A DNA stretch of 60,567 nucleotides from Streptomyces actinomycinicus (GCF_016741775.1 NZ_JAERRK010000032.1:1-60567), one strand, 5' to 3'. Positions 48,022 to 56,951 are shown, counted from the first letter of the stretch. Made by a program: numbers and translations. Notes: generated by a model not told the origin, from the letters alone.

Positions 48022-49833
48022 GTGACTGCCTCTCAAGTTCCGTACATGCAAGGGATATCCGCGGATTTAACCCATATCTTGTTCGGTTCGCGCGCAGAGC
48101 AGATCCACGAGCCCTGGAGGCGCCTGTTCGACGGCCCCCGGTTCGCCTTCCAGGAGGGCCTCGGCCCACAGGAGCGGACGGCGCTTTCGTACGAGCGCCT
48201 CCATTTCGTCAACGAGGCGGTGCCGGACCCGGTCGGGCTGGCGTCGGACATCGAATCCCTCACGGCGATGCACGAATGGGCCGGAGTCGTGGACCCCGGT
48301 ATGGCGACGATCGCGAGCATCCACTGGAACCTGCACATCGGCAGCCTCCTGGACCACGACCCCCGCTCCCGGGACCTCTACCCCTACGCCCGCATGGAGA
48401 GCGTCGGTACTTTCCTGTGCACGGAGCTGGACCACGGCAACGACGCCGCCTCCTTGGAGACGACCGCCACCTTCGACCCGGAGACGAGCGGCTTCGTCCT
48501 CGACACCCCCACTCCCGGCGCCTGCAAATGGATGCCGAACACCTCCGGCACCGGCGGCGCGAAGACCGCCGTCGTGGCCGCCCGCCTACTGGTGGGCGAT
48601 TGCGACCACGGCGTCTTCCTCTTCCTCACCCCGATCACCGACAGTGCGGGCCTGCACCACCCGGGCGTGGAGGTACGGCCCCTCCCGCAGACCGCCAGCG
48701 CGCCTGTCGACCACTGCGCCACGTCCTTCCACGGCGTACGACTGCCCTTCGAAGCCATGCTGCAGGGGGACCACGGACGCCTCTCCCGCGACGGCACCTT
48801 CACCAGCACGCTGGGCAATCCGCGCAAGCGATTCCTCAGGTCGGTCCGACGCGTCCACACCGGCAAACTCTGCATGAGCGCCTACAGCCTCGGCGTGACC
48901 CGCCACGCCCTGGCCGTCGCCATGCGGCACTCCCACCGGCGGCTCACCTCCGGAATGACGACCGGCCGCAAGGTCTCCCTCATCGAGCACCGCAGCCACC
49001 ACGCCCCCCTCCTCTCCGCGGTCGCCACCACCTACGCCGCGACCCTGCTGCACCGCGAGGTGGTACGGCGCTGGACGGCAGGCGGCGAGACCGGCCGCGA
49101 GGAGACCGAACGCCTCGCGGCCGTGACCAAGGCCTGGATCACCTGGCAGGCCAGGTCGGTCATGACCGAATGCCGTGAGCGCTGCGGGGCACAGGGCCTG
49201 CTGCTTTCGAACGGCATCGCCTACCAGCTGGCGGCGAACGAGGGAACCGTGACCGCCGAGGGCGACAACCGCGTCATCTGGGTGAAGGCGGCCGGGGAGA
49301 TGCTCATGGGCGGATTCACCCCGACGCCCCCCTCCGAGACGCCCGCGTCCGGCCGTTCACTGGACGACTCGGACTGCCTTCAGGAACTGCTCGCGGACAT
49401 CGAGCGCATCTGGCACGGCAGGGCCCGCAGCCGCCTGCGGAACGGCCGCCGCGGCGACCCCCTCGCACGGTGGAACGGAACCGTGACGCCGGCCCTCCAA
49501 CTCGTCGAGGCACACGTCCACCGCCTCGCCGCGAAGGCGCTCCTGGAAGCCGCCGGCAAGGCCTCCGACCCCCGTACCCGCGCGGTCCTCGGGCAACTGC
49601 ACCGCCTGTTCGCCCTGCGCCAGCTGAAGGCGCACAGCGGCGACCTGCTGGCCGCCGGCCACATCACCCCCGACCACGTCCACCAGCTGCCCGACACGGA
49701 AGAGACCCTGATCGAGGCCCTCCTCCCGTACGCCCTCCACCTCACCGAGGCCTTCGCCGTCCTGCAGGGCGTCATGGACGAGCACCCCATGCTCCACGCC
49801 CCGACCCCCACCGCCGAAATGGTGCCGGCGTAA
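48022..49833 (+). CDS. Acyl-CoA oxidase-like flavoprotein
   Basis: A 603-residue protein of the acyl-CoA dehydrogenase/oxidase fold in the long, two-lobe oxidase form. Visible landmarks are TFLCTELDHGNDAASLETTATFD (FAD/substrate strand), WMPNTSGTGGAKTAVVAARL, HCATSFHGVRLPFEAML and the segment NEGTVTAEGDNRVIWVKAA, where the Glu of EGDN is the usual catalytic base. It should oxidise an acyl-CoA to the 2-enoyl-CoA, transferring electrons to O2. GTG 48022 and ATG 48046 both lack a ribosome binding site; the AT-rich stretch just upstream suggests a near-leaderless transcript. No beta-oxidation partners are adjacent. Confidence 0.88.
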   Translation: MTASQVPYMQGISADLTHILFGSRAEQIHEPWRRLFDGPRFAFQEGLGPQERTALSYERLHFVNEAVPDPVGLASDIESLTAMHEWAGVVDPGMATIASIHWNLHIGSLLDHDPRSRDLYPYARMESVGTFLCTELDHGNDAASLETTATFDPETSGFVLDTPTPGACKWMPNTSGTGGAKTAVVAARLLVGDCDHGVFLFLTPITDSAGLHHPGVEVRPLPQTASAPVDHCATSFHGVRLPFEAMLQGDHGRLSRDGTFTSTLGNPRKRFLRSVRRVHTGKLCMSAYSLGVTRHALAVAMRHSHRRLTSGMTTGRKVSLIEHRSHHAPLLSAVATTYAATLLHREVVRRWTAGGETGREETERLAAVTKAWITWQARSVMTECRERCGAQGLLLSNGIAYQLAANEGTVTAEGDNRVIWVKAAGEMLMGGFTPTPPSETPASGRSLDDSDCLQELLADIERIWHGRARSRLRNGRRGDPLARWNGTVTPALQLVEAHVHRLAAKALLEAAGKASDPRTRAVLGQLHRLFALRQLKAHSGDLLAAGHITPDHVHQLPDTEETLIEALLPYALHLTEAFAVLQGVMDEHPMLHAPTPTAEMVPA

Positions 49834-50156
49834 CGAACCCCGCCCCGACGAGCCCGGGCCCGACGGGCACGACCCGACGGACACAACCCGGCGGACACGA
49901 ACCGACCGATGCGACAGGCCGACGCGAGCGGCCGACGCGACAGGCCGCCGCGCCCCCACGGCCCGCACCACCTCCTCCTGCAGGCCGATCTCGAAGGGTT
50001 CGTGATCAAGAAGATCTGTCGGGCACGCCGGCGCACCGCTGTCCGCACCGATGCGCCTGTCCGAGTGCCTTCCGCACGACCCGCGAGCGAGACGCACCCG
50101 CTGGGGGGTATGTCGATTCGCGCGAGGCGACCTCGGAATCAGTGAGGAGATGGGCG
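49834..50156. other. Intergenic region, GACGGRC-type low-complexity repeats
   Basis: The first 110 bases are degenerate repeats of words like CGACGGACACAACCCGG and GCGACAGGCCG. No gene is convincing. The last 15 bases contain AGTGAGGAG, the ribosome binding site of the small protein at 50157. Confidence 0.5.
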
Positions 50157-50441
50157 ATGTACGCAGTGGTCCGGCGGTACGAAGGGGTGACCGATCCTGC
50201 CGAGGCAGGGCGCCGAGTGGACGAGGAATTCGTGCCTCTCCTGCGGCAGGTCCCCGGATTCGTGGCCTACTACTGGGTGGACGCCGGGGACGGGGTGATG
50301 GTCTCCACCAGCGTCTTCGAGGGCCGGGACGGGGCCGAGGAGTCCGTCAAGAGGGCGGCGGACTTCGTACGGGAGCACCTCGCGTCGCTGTTCCCCAACC
50401 CACCCCAAATCACAGCCGGCCAGGTGGTGGCCGCCGGATAG
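50157..50441 (+). CDS. Small ABM-like (dimeric alpha/beta barrel) protein, 94 aa
   Basis: A 94-residue protein with the pattern of a ferredoxin-like dimeric barrel: strand YAVVRRYEGV, helix DPAEAGRRVDEEFVPLLRQVPG, strands FVAYYWVDAGDG and VMVSTSVFEGRDGAEES, helix VKRAADFVREHLASLF. This is typical of antibiotic-biosynthesis-monooxygenase-like or stress-response proteins of unknown substrate. AGTGAGGAG lies about eight bases before ATG 50157. It is 78 bases upstream of the Cyt-like toxin gene in the same direction. Confidence 0.75.
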   Translation: MYAVVRRYEGVTDPAEAGRRVDEEFVPLLRQVPGFVAYYWVDAGDGVMVSTSVFEGRDGAEESVKRAADFVREHLASLFPNPPQITAGQVVAAG

Positions 50442-50519
50442 CGCCCCGCGGGCCGCGACGGCGCGCCGCTACGGCATACTGACGCCCCACCCTGCAACAA
50501 AATGTTTAAGGAGGGGGAG

Positions 50520-51080
50520 TTGGCAGCCAGTTTCAGGACCATCACCGAGGTGGAAGAGGCTCACCTCGCCCAGGCGGAGGCCCTCGTACGCGCCTTCCAG
50601 GAGGCGATCGCGCCCGCCACCGTCAACTACGACTTCGGACACATCAGGGACGCCGCCGCCCTGCTTCCCGACAGCGACATCGTCAAGATGGTCCGCGGAT
50701 GGGGGCTCCAGGAGGAGGCGCCGCTCCTGGTGATGGTGCTCTCCCTCAAAGAGGCGGTCCGCCAGGCGCTCCCGCCCGAGGCGGCTCAGGCCTCGTTCTG
50801 GGACACCATCGAGCGCGAACTCGTGGATGCCTTCACCGGTCTCGCCGCGCAGGAGGGCCAGCCGGGACTGGTCTACTACGCGGAGGGTCCGGACCACACG
50901 AGCTACTACCGCGACCTGTTCTTCGCCCTCCAGGACGAGGAGGCCGGCGCGCACCTGTACGCCGTCGCCTTCTGCACCGACGTGACCATCGGCCTCGACA
51001 AGACCCGTGCGGGGACCCTGAGCCTCACCGACACCACACCGTTCGCGGTCCGCCTCAACGCGATCGTCGTACGCCAGTAA
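50520..51080 (+). CDS. Cyt-type pore-forming toxin homologue (delta-endotoxin CytB-like)
   Basis: A 186-residue single-domain protein resembling Bacillus thuringiensis Cyt toxins: helix HLAQAEALVRAFQEAIAP followed by DFGHIRDAA matches the Cyt N-terminal helix-strand unit, and LVYYAEGPDHTSYYRDLFFALQDEEAGAHLYAVAFCTDV matches the late beta-hairpin region. No signal peptide is present, as in Cyt proteins. Cyt toxins insert into lipid membranes. A TTG start at 50520 is chosen because AAGGAGGGGG lies at 50508-50517; ATG 50502 is in frame but overlaps that ribosome binding site. Assignment is by remembered sequence and awaits a profile search. Confidence 0.75.
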   Translation: MAASFRTITEVEEAHLAQAEALVRAFQEAIAPATVNYDFGHIRDAAALLPDSDIVKMVRGWGLQEEAPLLVMVLSLKEAVRQALPPEAAQASFWDTIERELVDAFTGLAAQEGQPGLVYYAEGPDHTSYYRDLFFALQDEEAGAHLYAVAFCTDVTIGLDKTRAGTLSLTDTTPFAVRLNAIVVRQ

Positions 51081-51087
51081 CTCACGA

Positions 51088-51145
51088 ACCAGACCAGACC
51101 AGACCAGACCAGACCAGACCAGACCTGACCTCACCTCACCTGACC
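51088..51145. repeat. Pentanucleotide microsatellite (ACCAG)n
   Basis: Seven perfect ACCAG units (51088-51122) followed by four to five variant pentamers ACCTG/ACCTC lie just after the Cyt-like gene stop. Such short-unit arrays are prone to slippage. The remaining gap to 51351 has no gene. Confidence 0.9.
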
Positions 51146-51351
51146 CTCCCGGCATCACCCATCGCTCGTGACACCCGGGACCGCCCCGCCCCGCCCCACC
51201 GCGAGGCCGCCCTCCACAGATCCGCAGACAGGCACCTCCGCGGATCCGCACCTCCGCACCACCCTCACGGCCCGCCGTCCCGGGCCGCGAATCCGACGAG
51301 TCGGCCGGGTCACCCAGGCCCACGCGGCGATGAGCAACCGCCCCCGCTCTC

Positions 51352-52287
51352 CTACGGCGAGTCCTGAGCCAGGACAGCACCTGCGGACGACGCCGTGGTG
51401 TAGTCGGCCAGCGCACGACGCGCCCTCCAGCCCTGCGCCTCGGCCTTGGACACGTCCAGTACGACCGAGCCGGCCAGTTGGTCGACCGCGTACGGCGTGA
51501 GAAACGGCTCCGTGCCGGGCCGCAGGCGTCCGGCCAGCTGGGCCGCTCCGGCCACCGCACGGGCGACGGCCGGCGGAACGTGACGTATCCGCGCTCGCAC
51601 GCCGTGGGCCTCCAGCACCGCCCGAACGGCCCGGTCCCGGTCGTACGGCGCCGGATCCGCGATGTTGTACGCCCCGGGAGGCCACCCGCCGGCGGCGAGG
51701 CAGGCGTCGGTGAGGTTCTCCACGGCCGTCAGACTGAGGCGGACACTGGGCCCCGGCAGCAGGAGCAGCCCGCGCCGGACACGGGAGAGCAGCCGGGGCA
51801 CCAGGTGCGGGTCCCCGGCGCCGTAGACCGCCCGCGGCCGCAGGACGACGGCGCCCCCGGACAGCGCAACGGCCTCCCCGGCGGCCTTGGTGCGGCCGTA
51901 CGCGTTCAACTGGCCGCGCACCGGATGTTCCTCCGTGATGTACGAGCGGCCCGGCCCCGGTTCGTAGACGCTGGCACTGCTCACCCACACCACAGGCCGG
52001 TCCCCGGCCGCCTCCATCAGCCGTGCCGTGCCGTCGATGTTGACGGCACGCATCGCGGCCTCGGCGCGCGAGCCGGGCGGCGGATCACCGACCGCCGCGG
52101 CGCAGTGCACGACGAGGTCGGCGCCGGACAGGTCCGGTGCCTCACGGGTGGCGTCCCACGGCACGTGCCGGCCGACCGGCCCGGGCCGCCGCCCGACGCA
52201 CAGCACCTCATACCCACGGGCCGCGGCGGTGCCGGCGACGTGCGATCCACAGAAGCCGCTGGCGCCGGTGACGGCGATGGTGGTCAT
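51352..52287 (-). CDS. NAD-dependent epimerase/dehydratase (OleD-like 3-beta-HSD family)
   Basis: A 311-residue extended short-chain dehydrogenase with the N-terminal cofactor motif TGASGFCGSHVAG, the LVVHCAAAVGD segment, VSSASVYEPG and the catalytic YGRTKAAGE (Tyr-x3-Lys). OleD, which reduces 2-alkyl-3-ketoacids, belongs to this family; with a KAS III and an AMP ligase in the same operon this is a reasonable but unproven reading. ATG 52287 has AGGAGG four bases upstream and overlaps the P450 stop (ATGA). It is the last gene of a five-gene coupled operon. Confidence 0.85.
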   Translation of the reverse strand: MTTIAVTGASGFCGSHVAGTAAARGYEVLCVGRRPGPVGRHVPWDATREAPDLSGADLVVHCAAAVGDPPPGSRAEAAMRAVNIDGTARLMEAAGDRPVVWVSSASVYEPGPGRSYITEEHPVRGQLNAYGRTKAAGEAVALSGGAVVLRPRAVYGAGDPHLVPRLLSRVRRGLLLLPGPSVRLSLTAVENLTDACLAAGGWPPGAYNIADPAPYDRDRAVRAVLEAHGVRARIRHVPPAVARAVAGAAQLAGRLRPGTEPFLTPYAVDQLAGSVVLDVSKAEAQGWRARRALADYTTASSAGAVLAQDSP

Positions 52288-53627
52288 CGTTCCTCCTGGG
52301 GCGCCCACGCGGCACGCACGGTGAGCGTCCGCCAGCTGGGCAGTGCGGCGCGCCGGTCCACCCGGGCGCGGACGACGGTAGGACGGTACGGGGCCAACGC
52401 GGCGAGGACGTCGTCCAGTTGAGCGTGGGCGAGGCGGGCGCCGGGACAGGTGTGGGGCCCGGCGCCGAAGACGAGCCGGCTCACGGCGGACGGAGCGGGC
52501 CGATGGGCGTCCGGGGGATCGACGTGGGCCCGCGCGGCGTGCCGCGCCACCAGGATCAGCCGGTCACCGGCCCGTACCGGACAGCCGTCGAGGTCCGCGT
52601 CGGCCGCAGCGACGCGCGGCAGCAGCGGTGAGGGCGCGGTCACCCGCAGCAGCTCAGCGACCAGGGCCGGCCGCAGCCGGTCGTCGGCGGCCTGCTCCCA
52701 CAGCGCGGCGTCCGCGCACCAGGCGGCGGCGCGCGGGAGGGCCGCCACGGTGGTGTTGACGGCGGCGACCGCCAGCATCGCCCGCAGAGCAGATTCCCCG
52801 CCCGGCGCGGCCGGAGCGAGCAGAGCTTCCAGCCGAGCCGTCGCCGCGGCAGCGGCACGGGCGGTGCCGGGCGGCCGGGGCCCGGGCACATGGTCGCGCA
52901 CAGCGGCCGCCGCGGCGCGGGCGGCGGCCCCGGCGATCCGCTCCGGATCCGCGGTCACGCCCAGCAGCGCGCGCACCGTGGCCCCGGCCATCTCGCGGGC
53001 CACCAGTACGAGGTCCACGTCGTGCCCCGCGCCGAGCGGGGCCAGGCGCCGGTCGAGGACCTCCTGCCACACCGGGCGCAGCCGCTCCACTCCGGCCGCC
53101 CCGAGGCCGTCGGCGACCACGCGCCGGGCGGTGCGGTGGCCTGCGCCGTCCTGGTCGAACAGCGCACCTCCGGCGGACAGTTCACGGGCGGCGCCCCCGG
53201 TCGTCCCGGCCGCGGCCCGGTCCAGCGGCACCCGGGTGAGGGCGTGCCGGTACGCGTCACCGCCGTGCACCAGCACCGTGCCACGCCCGAGCCGGGCCAC
53301 GGCGGAGCGGCGGGTGACGGCGAGCAGCGCGAACAGCACGGGATGGGCCCGGGTGTACACACGCCGATCCCGACGCCGAGCCACCCGCCCACCGTCCGCG
53401 GGCGCACGCTCCGCCCGTCCACTGGCCACCCGCTCACCGGTCGTGGGCGCCCGGTCCGCCCGGCCACCGTTCGCCCGTCCACTGGCCGCCGAGCCACCGT
53501 TCGCGGGCGTACCAGCCGCGCCTGCATCGGCCGCCCACTCACTGGCCGCCCGCCCACCGTCCGCGGGCGCACGGTCCGCCCGCCCCCCATCCGCTCCGGG
53601 CACCACCCTCCACCACATCCCCGTCAC
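52284..53627 (-). CDS. Cytochrome P450 with low-complexity N-terminal extension
   Basis: A P450 with the haem ligand motif FGAGPHTCPGARLA, ExxR in AELLRVT, and an I-helix AVAAVNTTVAAL that lacks the usual acidic residue before the threonine. About 85 residues before the P450 domain (starting near YTRAHPVLFAL) are Gly/Arg/Ala/Asp repeats such as DGGRADRAPADGGR, encoded by expanded GC-rich repeats. GTG 53627 overlaps the ligase stop by 4 bases (GTGA), supporting this start, although an internal start is possible. It probably hydroxylates the lipid-like product of this operon. Confidence 0.85.
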   Translation of the reverse strand: MTGMWWRVVPGADGGRADRAPADGGRAASEWAADAGAAGTPANGGSAASGRANGGRADRAPTTGERVASGRAERAPADGGRVARRRDRRVYTRAHPVLFALLAVTRRSAVARLGRGTVLVHGGDAYRHALTRVPLDRAAAGTTGGAARELSAGGALFDQDGAGHRTARRVVADGLGAAGVERLRPVWQEVLDRRLAPLGAGHDVDLVLVAREMAGATVRALLGVTADPERIAGAAARAAAAAVRDHVPGPRPPGTARAAAAATARLEALLAPAAPGGESALRAMLAVAAVNTTVAALPRAAAWCADAALWEQAADDRLRPALVAELLRVTAPSPLLPRVAAADADLDGCPVRAGDRLILVARHAARAHVDPPDAHRPAPSAVSRLVFGAGPHTCPGARLAHAQLDDVLAALAPYRPTVVRARVDRRAALPSWRTLTVRAAWAPQEER

Positions 53628-55186
53628 GCCCGGCTACCCTTGGCCCGGTCCCCTTTGACGCGGCCCCCCTTGACGCGGCCTCTCTCGGCGCGGCCCCCCT
53701 CCGCGTGGCCGGCCAGGATCCGGGCCGCCAGGCGGGCCGTAGCCGCCCGGTCAGGCTTGCGGGAACGCCCGGACAACGGGATCTCGGCCAGGAGCACCGC
53801 GTCCGGCCGGGCGGCTCCCATCCGCTCCAGCGGACGGGCCAACGCGGCCCGCAGCGCCGCCCGGTCCGTACCCCGGACCGGCTCCACCACGGCCACCACA
53901 CGCTCGTCGCCGTCCCCGGCCGGCACACCCACCAGCAGGGCCACCTCGACACCGGGCACGTGCAGCGCAGGTTCGTACAGCCCCGGGTAGATGTTCTCCG
54001 CCTGCCGCAGCACCATGTCCTTGGCACGGCCCGCCAGCACGATCCGGCCGTCACACAACCGGGCCCGGTCGCCGGTCGCGACCCACGGATCGGGCTCCTC
54101 GCCCAGGTAGCGGTCGCGGGCCGCCGGCCCGGACAGCAGCAGCTCGCCGGACGAGTCCGTCCGGGCCACGACCCCCGGCAGCGGAGCCCCCACCAGATCA
54201 CCCTCCCCCGTGAACGCGGCCTTGTCGGCGTGCTCCACAGCCGCGGCCGGGAACAACTCGGTCAGCGCGTACACTCCCCACGCCTGCACGGCTCCCCTTT
54301 CCTTGACGCGGCCGAGCAGCCCGGCGCTCGCCGGCGCCGAACCCGTCCACACCCGCCCCGAGAAACGGCCCCCCTGCGCCAGCACCGCCCGCAGCTGCGG
54401 CGGCGTCAGATACGTCGCCTGCGGCGCGAGCCGCACCAACTGCCGGGCCAGGACACGCGGGGAGCGGGCGGGCAGGGCCACCGGAGCGCCGCTCGCCAGG
54501 GACGGGGCGAGGACGAAGAACGTCCCGCCCAGCACCGGCCGCCCCGCCTCCGGCGCGACCAGGCCGGCCACCGCAGCCATGCCGGCGGCCAGCGAGGCGC
54601 GGGTGTGCACCACCGCACGCGGCCGCGAGGTGGTGCCCGAGGTGAACACGATGACCGCGTCGCCGTCCCCGTCCATGGGGCGGGGCGGTATCACCGATCG
54701 CACTCCGGCGTCCAGCGCGGGTGCGCAGCCGGGTAGGCGGGGGCCGATCGTTGCCACGGGTCCCAGCTCTGCGAGGTCCGGCAGCGCGAGCCGGGCCCGG
54801 CGTGCCAGCGGCCGTGCCCATCCGGCCACGGCCTGGGCGGTGGCGTCGGCGAGCACGACCTCGGGCCGGGCCACGGCCAGCCGGGCGCGCAGCACGTCCG
54901 GTCCGGCCCCCGGATCGAGCACGGCGGCCCGCGCCCCGAGCCGGTGCACGGCCAGCATCACGGCCAGGGCCCGGGGACCGGGCCGTACCGCGACGCCGAC
55001 GGTACCGCCGGGCCCGATGCCACGGGCGTGCAGGGCGGCGGCGTAGCGGTCGGCGAGGTCGGCGAGATCACCCCGGGTGGCCAGGACACGGGCGGCCCCG
55101 GCACGGTCGGCTCCCAGGACGGCGGGTTGATGGGTGTCGCGCCGCCGCAGGTCTCGGGCGAGCGCATCGAGCACGGCGTGGGACAT
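53624..55186 (-). CDS. AMP-dependent synthetase/ligase (candidate OleC-like beta-lactone synthetase)
   Basis: A 520-residue ANL enzyme with P-loop FTSGTTSRPRAVVHT (Arg in place of the usual Lys), YALTELFPAA, WVATGDRARLCDG and LAGRAKDMVLRQAENIYPG, and C-terminal LSGRSRKPDR with the catalytic lysine. OleC proteins, which close beta-lactones from beta-hydroxy acids, belong to this superfamily and occur with OleA and OleD homologues, as here. It could instead be a fatty acyl-CoA ligase. The last 25 residues are repetitive (ERGRVKGGRVKGDRAKG), part of the same repeat tract that builds the P450 N-terminus. ATG 55186 overlaps the glycosyltransferase stop. Confidence 0.82.
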   Translation of the reverse strand: MSHAVLDALARDLRRRDTHQPAVLGADRAGAARVLATRGDLADLADRYAAALHARGIGPGGTVGVAVRPGPRALAVMLAVHRLGARAAVLDPGAGPDVLRARLAVARPEVVLADATAQAVAGWARPLARRARLALPDLAELGPVATIGPRLPGCAPALDAGVRSVIPPRPMDGDGDAVIVFTSGTTSRPRAVVHTRASLAAGMAAVAGLVAPEAGRPVLGGTFFVLAPSLASGAPVALPARSPRVLARQLVRLAPQATYLTPPQLRAVLAQGGRFSGRVWTGSAPASAGLLGRVKERGAVQAWGVYALTELFPAAAVEHADKAAFTGEGDLVGAPLPGVVARTDSSGELLLSGPAARDRYLGEEPDPWVATGDRARLCDGRIVLAGRAKDMVLRQAENIYPGLYEPALHVPGVEVALLVGVPAGDGDERVVAVVEPVRGTDRAALRAALARPLERMGAARPDAVLLAEIPLSGRSRKPDRAATARLAARILAGHAEGGRAERGRVKGGRVKGDRAKGSRA

Positions 55187-55926
55187 CAGCGTGGATCCTC
55201 CGCGTGCCGGCCCGGACCCCGGTCGAGGTACCAGCGGGCGGTGCCCAGCAGACCGTAGGCACGCAACCGCCGGGTGGAGTTCTCCACCACCATCGCGCGG
55301 GCGTGCACGATCGCGGAGGTGTGCCGGCGCACCCGGTTCAGGAAGAGCCGGTCGGTGGGAGAGGGGCGGCGGGGCATGCCGCCCACTGCCTCGTACAGCG
55401 CGGCCGTGACAGCCATGTTGTTCCCGGCGTGCATCCGGTACGGGGCCAGGTAGCCGTGCCGGAGCCGGTGCGCCGGGCGGACCCGGCCGAAGAAGGCCGC
55501 GAGGCGCACCAGCGCACGGAACACGGCCCGCCCGACCGGCCCGTGCTCGTCGCGACGCGCCTCGATCCGCCCGCACACCAGCCCGGCGCCGCCCCCAAAG
55601 GCGTCGCGGGCGGCTTTCGTCCACCCGGGGTGCGGCAGACAGTCCGCGTCGGTCCGCGCCAGCAGCGTCGCACCGCAGCCGATCGCGTACCGGAAGCCCG
55701 TGTCCACCGCGCAGCCCACGCCCTTCTCCCCTTCCCGCAGCACATGCACCGGGAACGGCGCCCGGCGGGCGAAGGCCCGGACGAGGTCCGCGGTGCCGTC
55801 GGTCGAGGCGTTGTCCACCACCACCAGCGTGAAGTCCCGGTCCCGCTGGGCCGCGAGCGCATCCAGCGTGGCGCCGATCCGCGCCTGCTCCTGGTGCGCG
55901 GGCACCACCACCCACAACGCGCTCAC
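55186..55926 (-). CDS. Family 2 glycosyltransferase
   Basis: A 246-residue GT-A enzyme with WVVVPAHQEQARIGATLDAL, VVVDNASTDGTADLV and the DxD-like ARTDADCLPHPGW motif, then a catalytic region with GNNMAVTAALYEAVGGMP. There are no membrane helices. GTG 55926 overlaps the KAS III stop (GTGA), matching the pattern of the operon; GTG 55938 is in frame but not coupled. Its presence between a KAS III and a ligase suggests the acyl product is glycosylated, or that it is a polyprenyl/lipid-type transferase. Confidence 0.85.
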   Translation of the reverse strand: MSALWVVVPAHQEQARIGATLDALAAQRDRDFTLVVVDNASTDGTADLVRAFARRAPFPVHVLREGEKGVGCAVDTGFRYAIGCGATLLARTDADCLPHPGWTKAARDAFGGGAGLVCGRIEARRDEHGPVGRAVFRALVRLAAFFGRVRPAHRLRHGYLAPYRMHAGNNMAVTAALYEAVGGMPRRPSPTDRLFLNRVRRHTSAIVHARAMVVENSTRRLRAYGLLGTARWYLDRGPGRHAEDPR

Positions 55927-56951
55927 GCCTTCTCCCACACCATCGTCATCAGGCTCACGCCACCCCCCAGGCCCACGAACAGCACCCGGTCACCCGCCCG
56001 CAGCCCGCCGTGCACGAGATCGAGCTGTACGCCGAGCGTGGCGCTGGCCATGTTCCCCAGCTCGGGCACGGTGACGACCAGCCGGTCCCGGGGCACGCCC
56101 GTCAGCTCCACGAACCGCTCCAGGTACGGCACGGTGACCTGGTGCACGAGGATGTGCCGGAAGTCGTCCCAGCCGAACCCCGTGCGCTGCCGCATCCGGT
56201 CGAGGACCGAGGTGCCGACCTTCTCGAACACCTCCCGCAACTCCGACCCGTCACCCCGGAAGTACGTGTGCTCGTCCCCGCGAGGGTGACGCGAGCCGCC
56301 GCCGAAGATCCCGCCCACCCGCCAGTGCTCCGAGTGCGTCTCGGCGTCCACGTCGAGGATGCCGCCCCGCTCCACCGCCTCCAGCACGACCGCGGCCCCC
56401 GCGTCCCCGAAGGTGTAGCCCGCGAAACCGTCCCGGAACTGCCCGGGACCTGCCGGGGCGTACCGCACCGCCCGACTCGGGGTCTCCCCGGTGACCACGA
56501 GAGCCCGCCGCGCCCGGCCGGCCACCACCATCGCCCGTGCCGTGTCGACCCCGTTGACGAAGCTGTTGCACGCGTTCGTCACGTCCAGCGCGTGCGCCCG
56601 GGAGCCCAGTTCGGCCTGGACGATGTGTGCGGTCGCCGGCTCGGCGACGTCCCGGGTGGCGGAGGCGAACACCAACAGGTCGATGTCGCACGGGAGCAGC
56701 CCGGCCCGCCCCAGCGCGGTCCGCGCCGCCCGCACCGCGAGCGTCGAGGCGTACTCACCGTCCGCCACGACCCGGCGCGAGGAGATGCCGGTCACCCGCT
56801 CCAGCATCCGAGGCGGCAGATTCAGCCCCGAGGCCGCGGCGACCTGCTCCTGAAGGTGCCGGGAGGTCATCTCGCGGCCGGGCAGACAGGACGCCACCGC
56901 GGTGATGCCCACCCGTGGCGACGAACCGCGAGCAGCATGGTCTATGTGCAT
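55923..56951 (-). CDS. 3-oxoacyl-ACP synthase III-like condensing enzyme (OleA-like candidate)
   Basis: A 342-residue thiolase-fold enzyme with the KAS III triad Cys128 (NACNSFVNG), His270 (LVHQVTVPY) and Asn300 (LGNMASATLG). It clusters by look with beta-ketoacyl synthases of secondary lipid pathways rather than housekeeping FabH: no GNTSAAS signature, and a bulky HSEHWRVGGIF insertion near residue 206. It heads an operon with ligase, epimerase, P450 and glycosyltransferase, so head-to-head condensation of fatty acyl groups (OleA) is one hypothesis; single chain extension is the alternative. ATG 56949-56951 is divergent from the sigma factor gene. Confidence 0.85.
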   Translation of the reverse strand: MHIDHAARGSSPRVGITAVASCLPGREMTSRHLQEQVAAASGLNLPPRMLERVTGISSRRVVADGEYASTLAVRAARTALGRAGLLPCDIDLLVFASATRDVAEPATAHIVQAELGSRAHALDVTNACNSFVNGVDTARAMVVAGRARRALVVTGETPSRAVRYAPAGPGQFRDGFAGYTFGDAGAAVVLEAVERGGILDVDAETHSEHWRVGGIFGGGSRHPRGDEHTYFRGDGSELREVFEKVGTSVLDRMRQRTGFGWDDFRHILVHQVTVPYLERFVELTGVPRDRLVVTVPELGNMASATLGVQLDLVHGGLRAGDRVLFVGLGGGVSLMTMVWEKA

